Notes under the pieces: generated by a model | What the model was told of the DNA's origin: nothing | Seen by the model: the letters and a program-made list of their open reading frames with translations, nothing else | The model's database searches: none | NCBI GenBank assembly: GCA_036378315.1 | Contig: DASUWU010000044.1 | Span: 16,912-80,911, forward strand | Length of the DNA stretch: 64,000 nt | Direction of reading: 5' to 3' | Origin: CALAED01 sp036378315 | GTDB taxonomy: Bacteria > Actinomycetota > Actinomycetes > Streptosporangiales > Streptosporangiaceae | Made by a program: the position numbers and the translations under genes | Part shown: piece by piece, positions 43,259 through 53,176 of the stretch | Layout: the number at the start of each line of letters is the position of its first letter | How positions within the stretch are numbered: position 1 is the first letter of the stretch

Positions 43259-44124
43259 TGTTCTGGGTGATCGCCGTCGTGTCGGTGGCCGCGGCGCTAG
43301 GCATGATCTTCGCGCGCAAGGCGGTGTACTGCGCGCTGCTGCTCGCCGTCGTGATGCTGTCGCTGGCCACCGCGTACGCCGTGCTCGACGCGCCGTTCCT
43401 CGCCTTCGTGCAGGTGATCGTCTATACCGGCGCGGTGCTCATGCTGTTCCTGTTCGTGATCATGCTGGTGGGGGTGAGCTCGACCGACTCGCTGGTCGAG
43501 ACGATCCGCGGGCAGCGGCTGTGGGCCGGGATCGTCGGGCTTGGCTTCATCGTGCTGGTGATCCTCGGGCTCGCCCAGGCTTCGCTGCCGAAGGCCAAGG
43601 GGCTCGCGGGGGCCAACAAGGACGGCAACGTCTTCGGCCTGGCCGGCCTGCTGTTCACCAAGTACGTGTTCGCGTTCGAGGTGACGAGCGCGCTGCTCAT
43701 CACCGCGGCGCTCGGCGCCATGGTGCTCGCGCACCGCGAGCGCACGGTCCCCAAGCCGACGCAGAAGGAGCTGTCGCTGCGGCGCTTCCAGCCCGGCCGG
43801 CACCCGGCGCCGCTGCCGGGACCAGGCACGTACGCCAGGCACAACGCGGTGGACATGCCGGCGCTGCTGCCGGACGGCTCGGTCTCGGAGCTGTCGATCA
43901 ACCCCGTCATCGGGGGCCGTCCCGAGATCAGCGCGACGCTGCACGCCGACCTCGAAGGCGAGACGGAGGAGCACGCGGTCGAAGAGGACGTCGCCGCGGT
44001 GCGTGCGGCCGCCGCCATCGGCGAGCGCGGCGAGCACAAGAACGCCTCGGGCCGCACCACCCCGCGGAGCTCCGCGCCCAGGCCCGCCGCGCCAAGGACC
44101 TCCGCGGAGGACGATCAGGCATGA
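43258..44124 (+). CDS. nuoJ: NADH-quinone oxidoreductase subunit J
   Basis: 288 residues. Five membrane helices occupy about 1-165 (AFVQVIVYTGAVLMLFLFVIML is the diagnostic third helix). A long polar tail of about 120 residues, rich in Glu, Pro and Arg, follows, as in other actinobacterial NuoJ proteins. Stop and start overlaps join it to nuoI and nuoK. Confidence 0.96.
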   Translation: MFWVIAVVSVAAALGMIFARKAVYCALLLAVVMLSLATAYAVLDAPFLAFVQVIVYTGAVLMLFLFVIMLVGVSSTDSLVETIRGQRLWAGIVGLGFIVLVILGLAQASLPKAKGLAGANKDGNVFGLAGLLFTKYVFAFEVTSALLITAALGAMVLAHRERTVPKPTQKELSLRRFQPGRHPAPLPGPGTYARHNAVDMPALLPDGSVSELSINPVIGGRPEISATLHADLEGETEEHAVEEDVAAVRAAAAIGERGEHKNASGRTTPRSSAPRPAAPRTSAEDDQA

Positions 44125-44411
44125 ACTACGTGATCCTTTCGGCCATCCTGTTCACCATCGGGGCGCTGGGCGTGCTGATCCGCCGCAACGCCATCGTGGT
44201 GTTCATGTGCGTCGAGCTGATGCTTAACGCGGCGAACCTGGCGTTCGTCAGCTTCGCCCGGGTGAACGGCAACCTCGACGGGCAGATCATCGCCTTCTTC
44301 GTGATGGTGGTGGCCGCCGCCGAGGTCGTCGTGGGCCTGGCGATCATTATGACGATCTTCCGTAGCCGCAGGTCCTCGTCGGTCGACGACGCGAACCTGC
44401 TGAAGTACTGA
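44121..44411 (+). CDS. nuoK: NADH-quinone oxidoreductase subunit K
   Basis: 96 residues with three membrane helices. The buried glutamates are visible in VFMCVELMLNAANLAF and VVAAAEVVVGLAI, the MrpC-like proton channel half. ATGA overlap with nuoJ. Confidence 0.97.
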   Translation: MNYVILSAILFTIGALGVLIRRNAIVVFMCVELMLNAANLAFVSFARVNGNLDGQIIAFFVMVVAAAEVVVGLAIIMTIFRSRRSSSVDDANLLKY

Positions 44412-44422
44412 CGGGGTTGCAC

Positions 44423-46330
44423 ATGCATGCGACGCAGGCCGAGGGCGTCCAGTCCCTGGCGTGGCTGCTCATCGCGCTGCCGCTGGCGAGCGCCGCCGTG
44501 CTGCTGGTCGGCGGCCGCCGCACCGACCGGTGGGGTCACCTGCTCGGGTGCGCGGCGCCGCTGGCCGCCTTCGGCATCGGCGTGGCCGCGTTCGTCCAGA
44601 TGCTCGGCTACGGCGCGGCGGAGCGCGCGCGGGTCCTGCACCTGTACGACTGGATCCAGGTGGGCCGCTTCAACGTGGACGTCGGGCTGCTGCTCGACCC
44701 GCTGTCGATCAGCTTCACGCTGCTGATCACCGGGGTGGGCTCGCTGATCCACATCTACTCGATCGGCTACATGTCCCACGACACCGACCGGCGGCGGTTC
44801 TTCGCGTACATGAACCTGTTCCTCGCCGCGATGCTGCTGCTGGTGCTGGCCGACAACTACCTGGCTCTGTACGTCGGGTGGGAAGGGGTCGGCCTCGCCT
44901 CCTACCTGCTCATCGGCTTCTGGCAGTTCAAGCCGTCGGCGGCGGTGGCGGCGAAGAAGGCGTTCGTCGTCAACCGGGTCGGCGACTTCGGCCTGTCGGT
45001 CGCGATCATGGTGATGTTCGCTGCGTTCGGCGCCGTGTCGTTCAGCGGGGTGTTCGGCGCGGCGCATGGCGCGTCGAAGGGCCTGCTCACCGCGATCGGG
45101 CTGCTGCTCCTGCTCGGCGCCTGCGGCAAGTCGGCCCAGCTGCCGCTGCAATCGTGGTTGCTGGACGCGATGGAGGGCCCGACGCCGGTCTCCGCGCTGA
45201 TCCACGCGGCGACGATGGTGACCGCGGGCGTCTACCTGATCGTCCGGTCCAACCCGATCTTCAATCTGGCGCCGGACGCGCAGCTCGTGGTGACGATCGT
45301 GGGCGCGGCCACGCTGCTGTTCGGGGCGATCATCGGATGCGCGAAGGACGACATCAAGAAGGGCCTGGCCGGGTCGACGATGTCGCAGATCGGCTACATG
45401 ATCCTCGCGGCCGGTCTGGGGCCGGCGGGCTACGCGTTCGCCATCCTGCACCTGCTGACCCACGGTTTCTTCAAGGCGGGCCTGTTCCTCGGTGCCGGCT
45501 CGGTCATGCACGCCATGAACGACGAAGTCGACATGCGGCGATATGGCGGGCTATGGCGGGTCATGCCGTGGACTTTCGCGACATTCGGCCTTGGCTATCT
45601 GGCGATCATCGGGATGTTCCCGTTCTCCGGCTTCTTCTCCAAGGACAAGATCATCGAGGGTGCGTTCGACAAGGGCGGCACGTCGGGCTGGATCCTCGGG
45701 GCCTGCGCGCTGGTCGGCGCCGGCATCACCGCGTACTACATGACCCGGATGATGGTGATGACCTTCTTCGGCGAGCGCCGCTGGGCCGACGACGCCCACC
45801 CGCACGAGTCGCCGGCGGTCATGATCGGACCGATGGTGCTGCTCGCGTTCGGCTCGGTGTTCGCCGGCTTCCTGCTCACCCTCGGCGCCCGGTTCCAGGA
45901 CTTCCTCGCCCCGGTGGTCGGCGTGTCGCCGGAGCGCGGGGTGCACACGATCTCCCCGGTCGTGCTCACCGCGCTCACCTTGCTGGTGATGGCGGGTGGC
46001 GTGATCGCCGCGTACGCGCAGTACGGGCGGCGCCCGGTCCCGGCGGTGGCGCCGGCCGGATCGTTCGCCACCGTGGCCGCGCGCAAGGACCTGTACGGCG
46101 ACGCGCTCAACGAGTCGCTCATCATGCGGCCCGGCCAGTGGCTGACCCGGCTGACGGTGTTCTTCGACAGCCGGGGGGTGGACGGCCTGGTCAACACGGT
46201 GGCCGCGACGATCGGCGGCACGAGCGGGCGGGTCAGGCGGCTGCAGACCGGGTTCGTCCGGACGTACGCGTTGTCCATGTTCTTCGGTGCGGCGCTCGTC
46301 ATCGGCGCCCTGCTCCTGGTGAGGCTGTGA
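44423..46330 (+). CDS. nuoL: NADH-quinone oxidoreductase subunit L
   Basis: 635 residues with about fifteen helices. GWEGVGLASYLLIGFW is the family signature with its proton-channel Glu, followed by LLDAMEGPTPVSALIHAATMV in parts. The long lateral helix lies near the C-terminus. ATG at 44423 is preferred over TTG at 44417. It starts 11 bases after nuoK and ends four bases before nuoM. Confidence 0.97.
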   Translation: MHATQAEGVQSLAWLLIALPLASAAVLLVGGRRTDRWGHLLGCAAPLAAFGIGVAAFVQMLGYGAAERARVLHLYDWIQVGRFNVDVGLLLDPLSISFTLLITGVGSLIHIYSIGYMSHDTDRRRFFAYMNLFLAAMLLLVLADNYLALYVGWEGVGLASYLLIGFWQFKPSAAVAAKKAFVVNRVGDFGLSVAIMVMFAAFGAVSFSGVFGAAHGASKGLLTAIGLLLLLGACGKSAQLPLQSWLLDAMEGPTPVSALIHAATMVTAGVYLIVRSNPIFNLAPDAQLVVTIVGAATLLFGAIIGCAKDDIKKGLAGSTMSQIGYMILAAGLGPAGYAFAILHLLTHGFFKAGLFLGAGSVMHAMNDEVDMRRYGGLWRVMPWTFATFGLGYLAIIGMFPFSGFFSKDKIIEGAFDKGGTSGWILGACALVGAGITAYYMTRMMVMTFFGERRWADDAHPHESPAVMIGPMVLLAFGSVFAGFLLTLGARFQDFLAPVVGVSPERGVHTISPVVLTALTLLVMAGGVIAAYAQYGRRPVPAVAPAGSFATVAARKDLYGDALNESLIMRPGQWLTRLTVFFDSRGVDGLVNTVAATIGGTSGRVRRLQTGFVRTYALSMFFGAALVIGALLLVRL

Positions 46331-46334
46331 ACCG

Positions 46335-47873
46335 ATGCTGACCACCCTCATCGCGATCCCCGCCATCGGCGCGCTCCTGGTCGCGCTGCTGCCCAAGGGC
46401 GCCGACGCCCTGGCCAAGTGGACGGCGCTGGCCGTCTCGCTGGTCGTGACCGCGCTCACGATCGTCATGGCCGTCGGGTTCGACGCACACGGGTCGCGCT
46501 TCCAGTACGTCCAGTCGTACTGGTGGATCAAGCAGTTCGGAGTGCACTGGGCGGTCGGCGTGGACGGCGTCGCGCTGGTGCTCATCGCGCTGTCGGTGAT
46601 CCTGGTGCCGGTGGTCGTGCTGGCCTCCTGGCACGACGCGGACCGGTCCGGCGCCTCCGAGGCGCCGGAAGGTCCGCCGCCGAGGCGGTCGGTGAAGACC
46701 TACTTCGCCCTGCTGCTGAGCCTCGAAGCGATGATCATCGGAGTGTTCGCGGCGACCGACCTCTTCCTCTTCTATGTCTTCTTCGAGGCGATGCTGGTCC
46801 CGGTGTACTTCATCATCGGGTCGTACGGCGGGCCGCAGCGGTCGTACGCGGCGGTGAAGTTCCTGCTCTACTCGCTGTTCGGCGGGCTGCTCATGCTCGC
46901 CGCTGTCATCGCGCTCTACGTCATCTCCGGCACCGGCTCGTTCCTGATCAGCGACCTGACCAAGGCGAACCTCGACGTCGGCACCGCCAGGTGGATCTTC
47001 CTCGGCTTCTTCGTCGCGTTCGCCATCAAGGCGCCGCTCGTGCCGTTCCACACCTGGCTGCCGGACGCCGCCGGGCAGTCGCCCGCCGGGGCGCTGGTCC
47101 TCATCGTCGGCGTGCTCGACAAGGTCGGCACGTACGGGATGCTGCGGTTCTGCCTGGAACTGTTCCCCGAGGCGTCGCGCTGGTTCACGCCGGTGGTGCT
47201 CACGCTCTCGGTGGTCGGCATCATCTACGGCGCCATCCTGGCGATCGGGCAGGTGGACCTGAAACGGCTGATCGCGTACACGTCGATCTCGCATTTCGGC
47301 TTCATCGCGCTCGGCATCTTCGCGATGACCTCGCAGGGCCAGTCGGGCGCGACGCTCTACATGGTCAACCACGGGTTCTCCACCGGGGCGCTCTTCCTCA
47401 TCGCCGGATTCATGATCGTGCGACGCGGGTCGGCCCGGATCGACGCGTACGGCGGCGTGCAGAAGGCGGCGCCGCTGCTGGCCGGCGCCTTCCTCGTCAC
47501 CGGCCTGTCCGGCCTGGCCCTGCCGGGGCTCTCGTCGTTCGTCAGCGAGTTCCTCGTGCTGGTCGGCACGTTCACCCGGTACAAGGTGCCGGCGGTGATC
47601 GGCACGGTCGGGATCATCCTGGCCGCCGTCTACATCCTATGGATGTACCAGCGCACCATGAACGGGCCGACCGCGCCCAAGGTCACGGGCATGCGCGACC
47701 TGTCAGGCCGGGAGATCGTCGCGGTGGCGCCGCTGGTCGCGATCATCGTGGCGCTCGGGTTCTTCCCGCAGCCGGTGCTCAACGTGATCAACCCGTCCGT
47801 GCAGCAGACACTGACCCGCGTACAGATGCACGATCCGCAACCCACAGTCGCGCAGGAGGGACAGCGTCCATGA
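46335..47873 (+). CDS. nuoM: NADH-quinone oxidoreductase subunit M
   Basis: 512 residues, fourteen helices. FYVFFEAMLVPVYFIIG and FHTWLPDAAGQSPAGALV carry the channel Glu and Lys/His network of the antiporter-like subunit. Its stop overlaps the nuoN ATG. Confidence 0.97.
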   Translation: MLTTLIAIPAIGALLVALLPKGADALAKWTALAVSLVVTALTIVMAVGFDAHGSRFQYVQSYWWIKQFGVHWAVGVDGVALVLIALSVILVPVVVLASWHDADRSGASEAPEGPPPRRSVKTYFALLLSLEAMIIGVFAATDLFLFYVFFEAMLVPVYFIIGSYGGPQRSYAAVKFLLYSLFGGLLMLAAVIALYVISGTGSFLISDLTKANLDVGTARWIFLGFFVAFAIKAPLVPFHTWLPDAAGQSPAGALVLIVGVLDKVGTYGMLRFCLELFPEASRWFTPVVLTLSVVGIIYGAILAIGQVDLKRLIAYTSISHFGFIALGIFAMTSQGQSGATLYMVNHGFSTGALFLIAGFMIVRRGSARIDAYGGVQKAAPLLAGAFLVTGLSGLALPGLSSFVSEFLVLVGTFTRYKVPAVIGTVGIILAAVYILWMYQRTMNGPTAPKVTGMRDLSGREIVAVAPLVAIIVALGFFPQPVLNVINPSVQQTLTRVQMHDPQPTVAQEGQRP

Positions 47874-49426
47874 CCGCCCTGGTTTTCGCGGCTCCGGAGA
47901 TCCACGCGCCGCCGGTGGAGTTCCGGCAGCTCGCGCCGATGCTGATCGTGTTCGCCGTCGCGACGGTGGGCGTGCTCGTCGAGGCGTTCGTCGCCCGCTC
48001 CGCGCGCTACGACGTGCAGTTCCCGCTGGCCCTCGCGGGGCTCGCGGCCGGCTTCGGCTGGACGCTGTGGTTGGGCTTTTCGGAAAAGCCGTTCCACGCG
48101 GCCGCGGACGGCGCGGTGGCGGTGGACGGGCCGACGCTGTTCATCCAGGGCACGATCCTCGTGCTGGCCATGCTGAGCCTGCTGCTGATCGCGGAGCGGA
48201 CGCACGGCGCGTTCACCGCGCAGGCGGCCGCGCTGCCCGGCAGCGAGGCCGAGCAGGAGAGCATGGCCGGCGGCGCGGTCCAGACGGAGATCTTCCCGCT
48301 GATGCTGTTCTCGGTGGGCGGCATGATGCTGTTCCCCGCCGCGAACGACCTGCTGACGATGTTCGTCGGGCTCGAGGTGCTGTCGCTGCCGCTGTACCTG
48401 CTGTGCGGCCTCGCCCGGCGGCGCCGGCTGCTGTCGCAGGAGGCCGCGGTCAAGTACTTCCTGCTCGGCGCGTTCTCCTCGGCGTTCTTCCTGTACGGCA
48501 CGGCGCTGCTGTACGGGTACGCGGGCTCGGTCCGGCTGTCGGACATCTCCGCGGCGGTGACCAGGTCGGGCGGCAGCGAGACCATCCTGCTCGCCGGTGC
48601 GGCGCTGCTGTCGGTCGGGTTGCTGTTCAAGATCGGCGCGGTGCCGTTCCACCCGTGGAAGCCGGACGTCTACCAGGGCGCCCCCACCCCGATCACGGCG
48701 CTGATGGCCTCCTGCACGGTGGTGGCCGCGATCGGCGCCGCGCTGCGGGTCTTCTACGTCGGGTTCGAGTCGCTGCGCTGGGACTGGCGGCCGATGATGT
48801 GGGGAGTGGCCATCCTCACCATGCTGGTCGGCGCCGTCGTCGCGATCACCCAGACCGATATCAAGCGGATGCTGGCGTACTCGTCGATCGCGCACGGCGG
48901 GTTCCTGCTGACCGGGATCGTCGCGACCTCGGAGACCGGCCTGTCGGCCACGCTTTTCTACCTGGTGGCGTACGGCTTCACGACGGTCGGCGCGTTCGCC
49001 GTCGTGACGATGGTGCGCGATCCCGCCGGCGAGGCCGGTCACCTCGGCCGCTGGGCCGGGCTCGGCCGGCGCTCGCCGCTGGTCGCCGGGATCTTCGCGT
49101 TCTTCCTGCTCGCCTTCGCCGGCATCCCGCTGACCAGCGGCTTCACCGGGAAGTTCGCGGTGTTCAAGGCGGCGGCGGACGGTGGCGCGGTGCCGCTGGT
49201 GATCGTCGGCGTGCTGTCGTCCGCGATCGCCGCGTTCTTCTACGTCCGGGTCATCGTGGTGATGTTCTTCAACGACCCGGAACCGGACGCGCCGAGCGTG
49301 GTGACGAGCACGACGACGGCGACGGCGGTGGCGCTCGGGGTGGCGGCTACTGTGGTACTCGGGGTGCTGCCGCAGCCCATGCTCGACCTGGCCGGGCACG
49401 CGGCGACGCAGTTGTTCGTACGGTAG
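47870..49426 (+). CDS. nuoN: NADH-quinone oxidoreductase subunit N
   Basis: 518 residues, fourteen helices. MFVGLEVLSLPLYLLCGL and PFHPWKPDVYQGAPTPI are the proton-channel segments. Last of the canonical nuoA-N set. The polyprenyl synthase gene begins 12 bases later, so it is probably on the same transcript. Confidence 0.97.
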   Translation: MTALVFAAPEIHAPPVEFRQLAPMLIVFAVATVGVLVEAFVARSARYDVQFPLALAGLAAGFGWTLWLGFSEKPFHAAADGAVAVDGPTLFIQGTILVLAMLSLLLIAERTHGAFTAQAAALPGSEAEQESMAGGAVQTEIFPLMLFSVGGMMLFPAANDLLTMFVGLEVLSLPLYLLCGLARRRRLLSQEAAVKYFLLGAFSSAFFLYGTALLYGYAGSVRLSDISAAVTRSGGSETILLAGAALLSVGLLFKIGAVPFHPWKPDVYQGAPTPITALMASCTVVAAIGAALRVFYVGFESLRWDWRPMMWGVAILTMLVGAVVAITQTDIKRMLAYSSIAHGGFLLTGIVATSETGLSATLFYLVAYGFTTVGAFAVVTMVRDPAGEAGHLGRWAGLGRRSPLVAGIFAFFLLAFAGIPLTSGFTGKFAVFKAAADGGAVPLVIVGVLSSAIAAFFYVRVIVVMFFNDPEPDAPSVVTSTTTATAVALGVAATVVLGVLPQPMLDLAGHAATQLFVR

Positions 49427-49438
49427 GGGGGACGACAA

Positions 49439-50440
49439 GTGGTGAGTGGTGCCGTCCCGTTCGGTTTGCCGGTCGACGGCGCGCTCGCGAGTGACATACA
49501 ACAACGACTCGGCCTGGTCGAAGACCTGCTGCTGAGCTCCGTGCGCAGCGAGGACGCGCTGCTGGCCGAGGCGTCCAAGCACCTGATGGAGGCGGGCGGC
49601 AAGCGGTTCCGGCCGATGCTCGTGCTGCTCGCCTCGCACTTCGGCGACCCGGCGGTGCCCGGCGTCATCGTGGCGGCCGTGGTGGTCGAGCTGACCCACC
49701 TGGCGACGCTCTACCACGACGACGTCATGGACGAGGCGGTGCTGCGCCGCGGCGAGGCGTCGGCGAACTCCCGGTGGACCAACACGGTGGCCATCCTCAC
49801 CGGCGACTATCTCTTCGCCCGTGCCTCCGACCTGCTCGCCGACCTGGGGCCCGAGGCCGTGCGGATCCAGGCCCGTACGTTCTCCAGGCTGGTGCGCGGG
49901 CAGATCCAGGAGACGATCGGGCCGGCCCAGGACGCCGACCCGCTCAAGCACTACCTGCAGGTGGTCGCCGACAAGACGGCCTCGCTGATCGCGACCTCCG
50001 GCCAGTTCGGGGCGTTGCTGGCGGGCGCGCCGCCGCACGTGGTGGACACCATCACCTCGGCCGGCGAGAAGATCGGCGTGGCGTTCCAGCTCTCGGACGA
50101 CATCCTGGACATCGCCTCAGAGTCGGAGAAATCGGGCAAGACGCCGGGGACGGATCTCCGGGAGGGCGTGCACACGCTGCCCGTCCTGCACGTCCTCGCG
50201 TCCTCCGAGGGCCGCGACGCGCGGCTGCGCGAGCTGCTGACGGAGGCCGACCTGTCCGACGACGCGCTGCACGCCGAGGCGCTCGGCCTGCTGCGCGCCC
50301 ACCCCGCCATGGAGCGGGCTCGCGCCGACCTGCGCCGGTGGGCGGAGGATGCCCGTACCGAGCTGCTCACCCTGCCCGACGTCCCCGCCCGCGCCGCCTT
50401 CGAGTCCCTCTGCGACTACGTGGTCTCCCGCACCGGCTGA
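49439..50440 (+). CDS. Polyprenyl diphosphate synthase (likely for the menaquinone side chain)
   Basis: 333 residues. Trans-prenyltransferase with first aspartate motif HDDVMDE (D94, D95, D98) and second FQLSDDILD (D220, D221, D224), plus GGKRFRP for the allylic diphosphate. The first motif has no bulky residue close before it that would force a short product, in line with a long-chain enzyme. In mycobacteria a similar gene, grcC1, lies beside menJ. Here it closes the nuo operon, so octa- or nonaprenyl diphosphate for menaquinone is the likely product. The start is GTG at 49439 or GTG at 49442. Its end overlaps convergent rarD by 25 bases. Confidence 0.93.
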   Translation: MVSGAVPFGLPVDGALASDIQQRLGLVEDLLLSSVRSEDALLAEASKHLMEAGGKRFRPMLVLLASHFGDPAVPGVIVAAVVVELTHLATLYHDDVMDEAVLRRGEASANSRWTNTVAILTGDYLFARASDLLADLGPEAVRIQARTFSRLVRGQIQETIGPAQDADPLKHYLQVVADKTASLIATSGQFGALLAGAPPHVVDTITSAGEKIGVAFQLSDDILDIASESEKSGKTPGTDLREGVHTLPVLHVLASSEGRDARLRELLTEADLSDDALHAEALGLLRAHPAMERARADLRRWAEDARTELLTLPDVPARAAFESLCDYVVSRTG

Positions 50441-51354
50441 GGGGTCGGGATGGGCGGCGCGCCGCGGCCGGCCGCGCCCGCCCTGGCGCCCGCGCTGGCG
50501 CGCACGCCGTCGGCGGTGAGGATGACGAGCGCGACCCAGACCAGCAGGAACCCGATCCAGCGGCTGGCCGGCATCGCCTCGTGCTGGATGAACAGGCCGA
50601 TGAAGAACTGCAGGACTGGCGCGAGGTACTGCAGCATGCCGATCGTGGTCAGCGGCACCCTGATCGCCGCGCCGTTGAACAGCAGCAGCGGCACGGCGGT
50701 GATGAGCCCGGCCCCGGCGAGCAGCAGCGCCTGCTCCGCCCCGGCGTGCCCGAAGGTCCCGGTGCCCCGTACCTCCAGCGCGGCGAGAAAGGCGAGCGCG
50801 GGGACGAACAGCACGAGCGTCTCGACCGTGAGGCTCTCCGCCGACGGCATGTTGGCGAACTTCTTGAGCAACCCGTACGTCCCGAACGCGCCGGCCAGCG
50901 CCAATGCGATCCACGGCAGCCGTCCGTAGTCGGCGGTGAGCACGACCACCGCCACCGCGCCAAGACCGATGGCGGCCCACTGCCACGGGCGCAGCCGTTC
51001 CCTGAAGATGACGACGCCGAGCACCACGCTGATCAGCGGGTTGATGAAGTAGCCGAGGGACGCCTCGATGGTGTGCCCGCTGTTCACGGCGTAGATGTAG
51101 GTGCCCCAGTTGCCGCCGATGACCACGGCGGCCAGCGCCAGCAACCCCAGCCTGCGCGGCGTGAGCGCCCGCCACCACGACCAGTGCCGCCGGATGGCGA
51201 GGATGGCGACCATGACGATCAACGACCAGACCATCCGGTGTGCCAGGATCTCCGTCGCGCCGGCCGGCTTCAGCAGCGGAAAATAAAGGGGGAACAACCC
51301 CCACAACCCGTACGCCGCGATCCCGTAAATCATCCCGCGGCGCATTTCCGGCAT
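50416..51354 (-). CDS. rarD: RarD family EamA transporter
   Basis: 312 residues with ten membrane helices in two EamA halves. MRRGMIYGIAAYGLWGLFPLYFPLL, HRMVWSLI, NWGTYIYAVNSGHTIEASLGYFINPL and MLQYLAPVLQFFIGL are RarD hallmarks. The substrate is not established for the family. A TAGGAT box six bases ahead marks a leaderless ATG at 51354. Confidence 0.94.
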   Translation of the reverse strand: MPEMRRGMIYGIAAYGLWGLFPLYFPLLKPAGATEILAHRMVWSLIVMVAILAIRRHWSWWRALTPRRLGLLALAAVVIGGNWGTYIYAVNSGHTIEASLGYFINPLISVVLGVVIFRERLRPWQWAAIGLGAVAVVVLTADYGRLPWIALALAGAFGTYGLLKKFANMPSAESLTVETLVLFVPALAFLAALEVRGTGTFGHAGAEQALLLAGAGLITAVPLLLFNGAAIRVPLTTIGMLQYLAPVLQFFIGLFIQHEAMPASRWIGFLLVWVALVILTADGVRASAGARAGAAGRGAPPIPTPQPVRETT

Positions 51355-51360
51355 GAAGCG

Positions 51361-51366
51361 ATCCTA
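51361..51366 (-). promoter_or_regulatory. -10 box of leaderless promoter for rarD
   Basis: TAGGAT on the reverse strand ends six bases before the ATG at 51354. Confidence 0.5.
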
Positions 51367-51459
51367 CCGGACGTAATGAGCCATTTCATGTCATGCTGAT
51401 GTCCACACCGGGTGTCCGCACTCGCCCGGCCGCGGGTGCCCCACCCCGGTCGGTCGAGC

Positions 51460-51465
51460 TAGCCT
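51460..51465 (+). promoter_or_regulatory. -10 box of leaderless promoter for msrA
   Basis: TAGCCT ends six bases before the GTG at 51472. A GGAGG directly abutting the GTG is too close to act as a ribosome site for that start. Confidence 0.5.
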
Positions 51466-51471
51466 GGAGGT

Positions 51472-52122
<651 letters not shown>

Positions 52123-52161
52123 CGCGACCTGACGTCGCTGCGCGTCACGTGCCGGCGAGCA

Positions 52162-52725
52162 TTATTGGGTCTTCTTGAGGAGTTGTTCCTGCTCTCTTTT
52201 CAGAGAGACATAGATGTGCTTTATGTAGGGCTCAAGCTGTCGCCGCGGGAAGTCGATCACTGATGCGTTGTCCCTTACGGTCAGGGAATCAAAGCCTTCC
52301 TGCTTCCAGCGTTCCAGGACCGGTTCGTAGCAAACGACGTGCGCGCACAGGTCTTCAAGGCACTTGGGAAAGTTATGGCCCTCGATCAAGTCGGCGTGCC
52401 GGGTGACTATGGTCATCATCTGGCGATTCAACGGCATGAATACCTGAATCATCCAAAGTCGCCAAGTGGAGATATTTTCCGGCGAGAATTCGATCGTGCG
52501 CGGTGACGATGGGTTGCCAATCTTGGCCAACAGCTCCGACCAGGCTCGGCTGGAGGCTTCCATAAGAGCGTACAAAGGTCCGTAGAACTCGCTCAGTTGG
52601 CGATTGATGCGATCAAGACGATCTTTCCTCCGGGCCAGGCGGAGATTCGTCATATATGTCAGCAGGTACCCTACCAGGGCGAGGGCGATAGTTGCGATCA
52701 GAGGTATTGTCGAACTCAGGGGCAT
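52162..52725 (-). CDS. Hypothetical membrane-anchored protein
   Basis: 187 residues. One N-terminal membrane helix (IPLIATIALALVGYLLTYMTNL) and a cytoplasmic helical part with YGPLYALMEASSRAWSEL, FMPLNRQMMTIVTRHADLIE and LKREQEQLLKKTQ. The GC content is visibly lower than that of its neighbours, which hints at recent arrival. I know no characterised family. The ATG has a TATCAT box six bases ahead. It converges with msrA. Confidence 0.75.
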   Translation of the reverse strand: MPLSSTIPLIATIALALVGYLLTYMTNLRLARRKDRLDRINRQLSEFYGPLYALMEASSRAWSELLAKIGNPSSPRTIEFSPENISTWRLWMIQVFMPLNRQMMTIVTRHADLIEGHNFPKCLEDLCAHVVCYEPVLERWKQEGFDSLTVRDNASVIDFPRRQLEPYIKHIYVSLKREQEQLLKKTQ

Positions 52726-52731
52726 AGATCG

Positions 52732-52737
52732 ATGATA
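52732..52737 (-). promoter_or_regulatory. -10 box of leaderless promoter for the membrane protein at 52162
   Basis: TATCAT on the reverse strand ends six bases before the ATG at 52725, a near-consensus -10. Confidence 0.55.
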
Positions 52738-52907
52738 GGAGAGGCCCGCGTTCTCGTGGCGGGATAAGAGCGTGCTGCCCGCGCGAGTGGACGGTTCCTG
52801 CGTCGCGGCGAGAGCGGGCCTGCCTGGTCGCGTTCCCGGCGTGTGCGACGGGTGAGGTTCCGGGGATCATCGCGCCGAAGGGCCGTAACCCGTGGTGCTC
52901 CGACCCG

Positions 52908-52930
52908 CATTCCGCCAGACTGGCGGAATG
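52908..52930. promoter_or_regulatory. Perfect inverted repeat over the start of the small cysteine protein
   Basis: CATTCCGCCA (52908-52917) and TGGCGGAATG (52921-52930) are exact inverted copies around GAC. The repeat covers a CAGACT -10 candidate (52916-52921) and the start codon at 52928, so a bound protein, or an RNA fold, would shut the gene. Confidence 0.75.
52916..52921 (+). promoter_or_regulatory. -10 box of leaderless promoter for the small cysteine protein
   Basis: CAGACT ends six bases before the ATG at 52928 and lies inside the inverted repeat. Confidence 0.4.
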
Positions 52931-53122
52931 CCGCTGGAGATCAAAGTATGGGAAGTCGCCGACTTCACCCCGGGCACCAAGAGCGCTGAGGGAAAGTGCA
53001 CGTGGGGCGGTGATCCTTGCGCCCGCACGCCCGAGTTCACGGTGACCGACCGGGCCGGCACCCGCTGGGCCGCCTGCGAAAAGCACATCGTCGGCTACAT
53101 CCGCGATCGCCTGCACGGGTAA
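52928..53122 (+). CDS. Small cysteine-containing protein, possible zinc ribbon
   Basis: 64 residues. CTWGGDPC in the middle and a later single Cys (RWAACEKHIVGYI) with a nearby His give a CxxxxxxC...CxxH set that could hold one metal ion. The rest is beta-rich (MPLEIKVWEVADFTPGT, PEFTVTDRAGTRWA). I know no family name, although small proteins of this look occur in actinobacteria. ATG at 52928 is chosen because it ends the perfect inverted repeat and fits a leaderless -10; GTG at 52892 is also in frame. Confidence 0.65.
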   Translation: MPLEIKVWEVADFTPGTKSAEGKCTWGGDPCARTPEFTVTDRAGTRWAACEKHIVGYIRDRLHG

Positions 53123-53176
53123 CGTACTCTGAGGTCGCTGCGAACAGGTCATATCGGCTGACGAGCGGGCGGTGCC

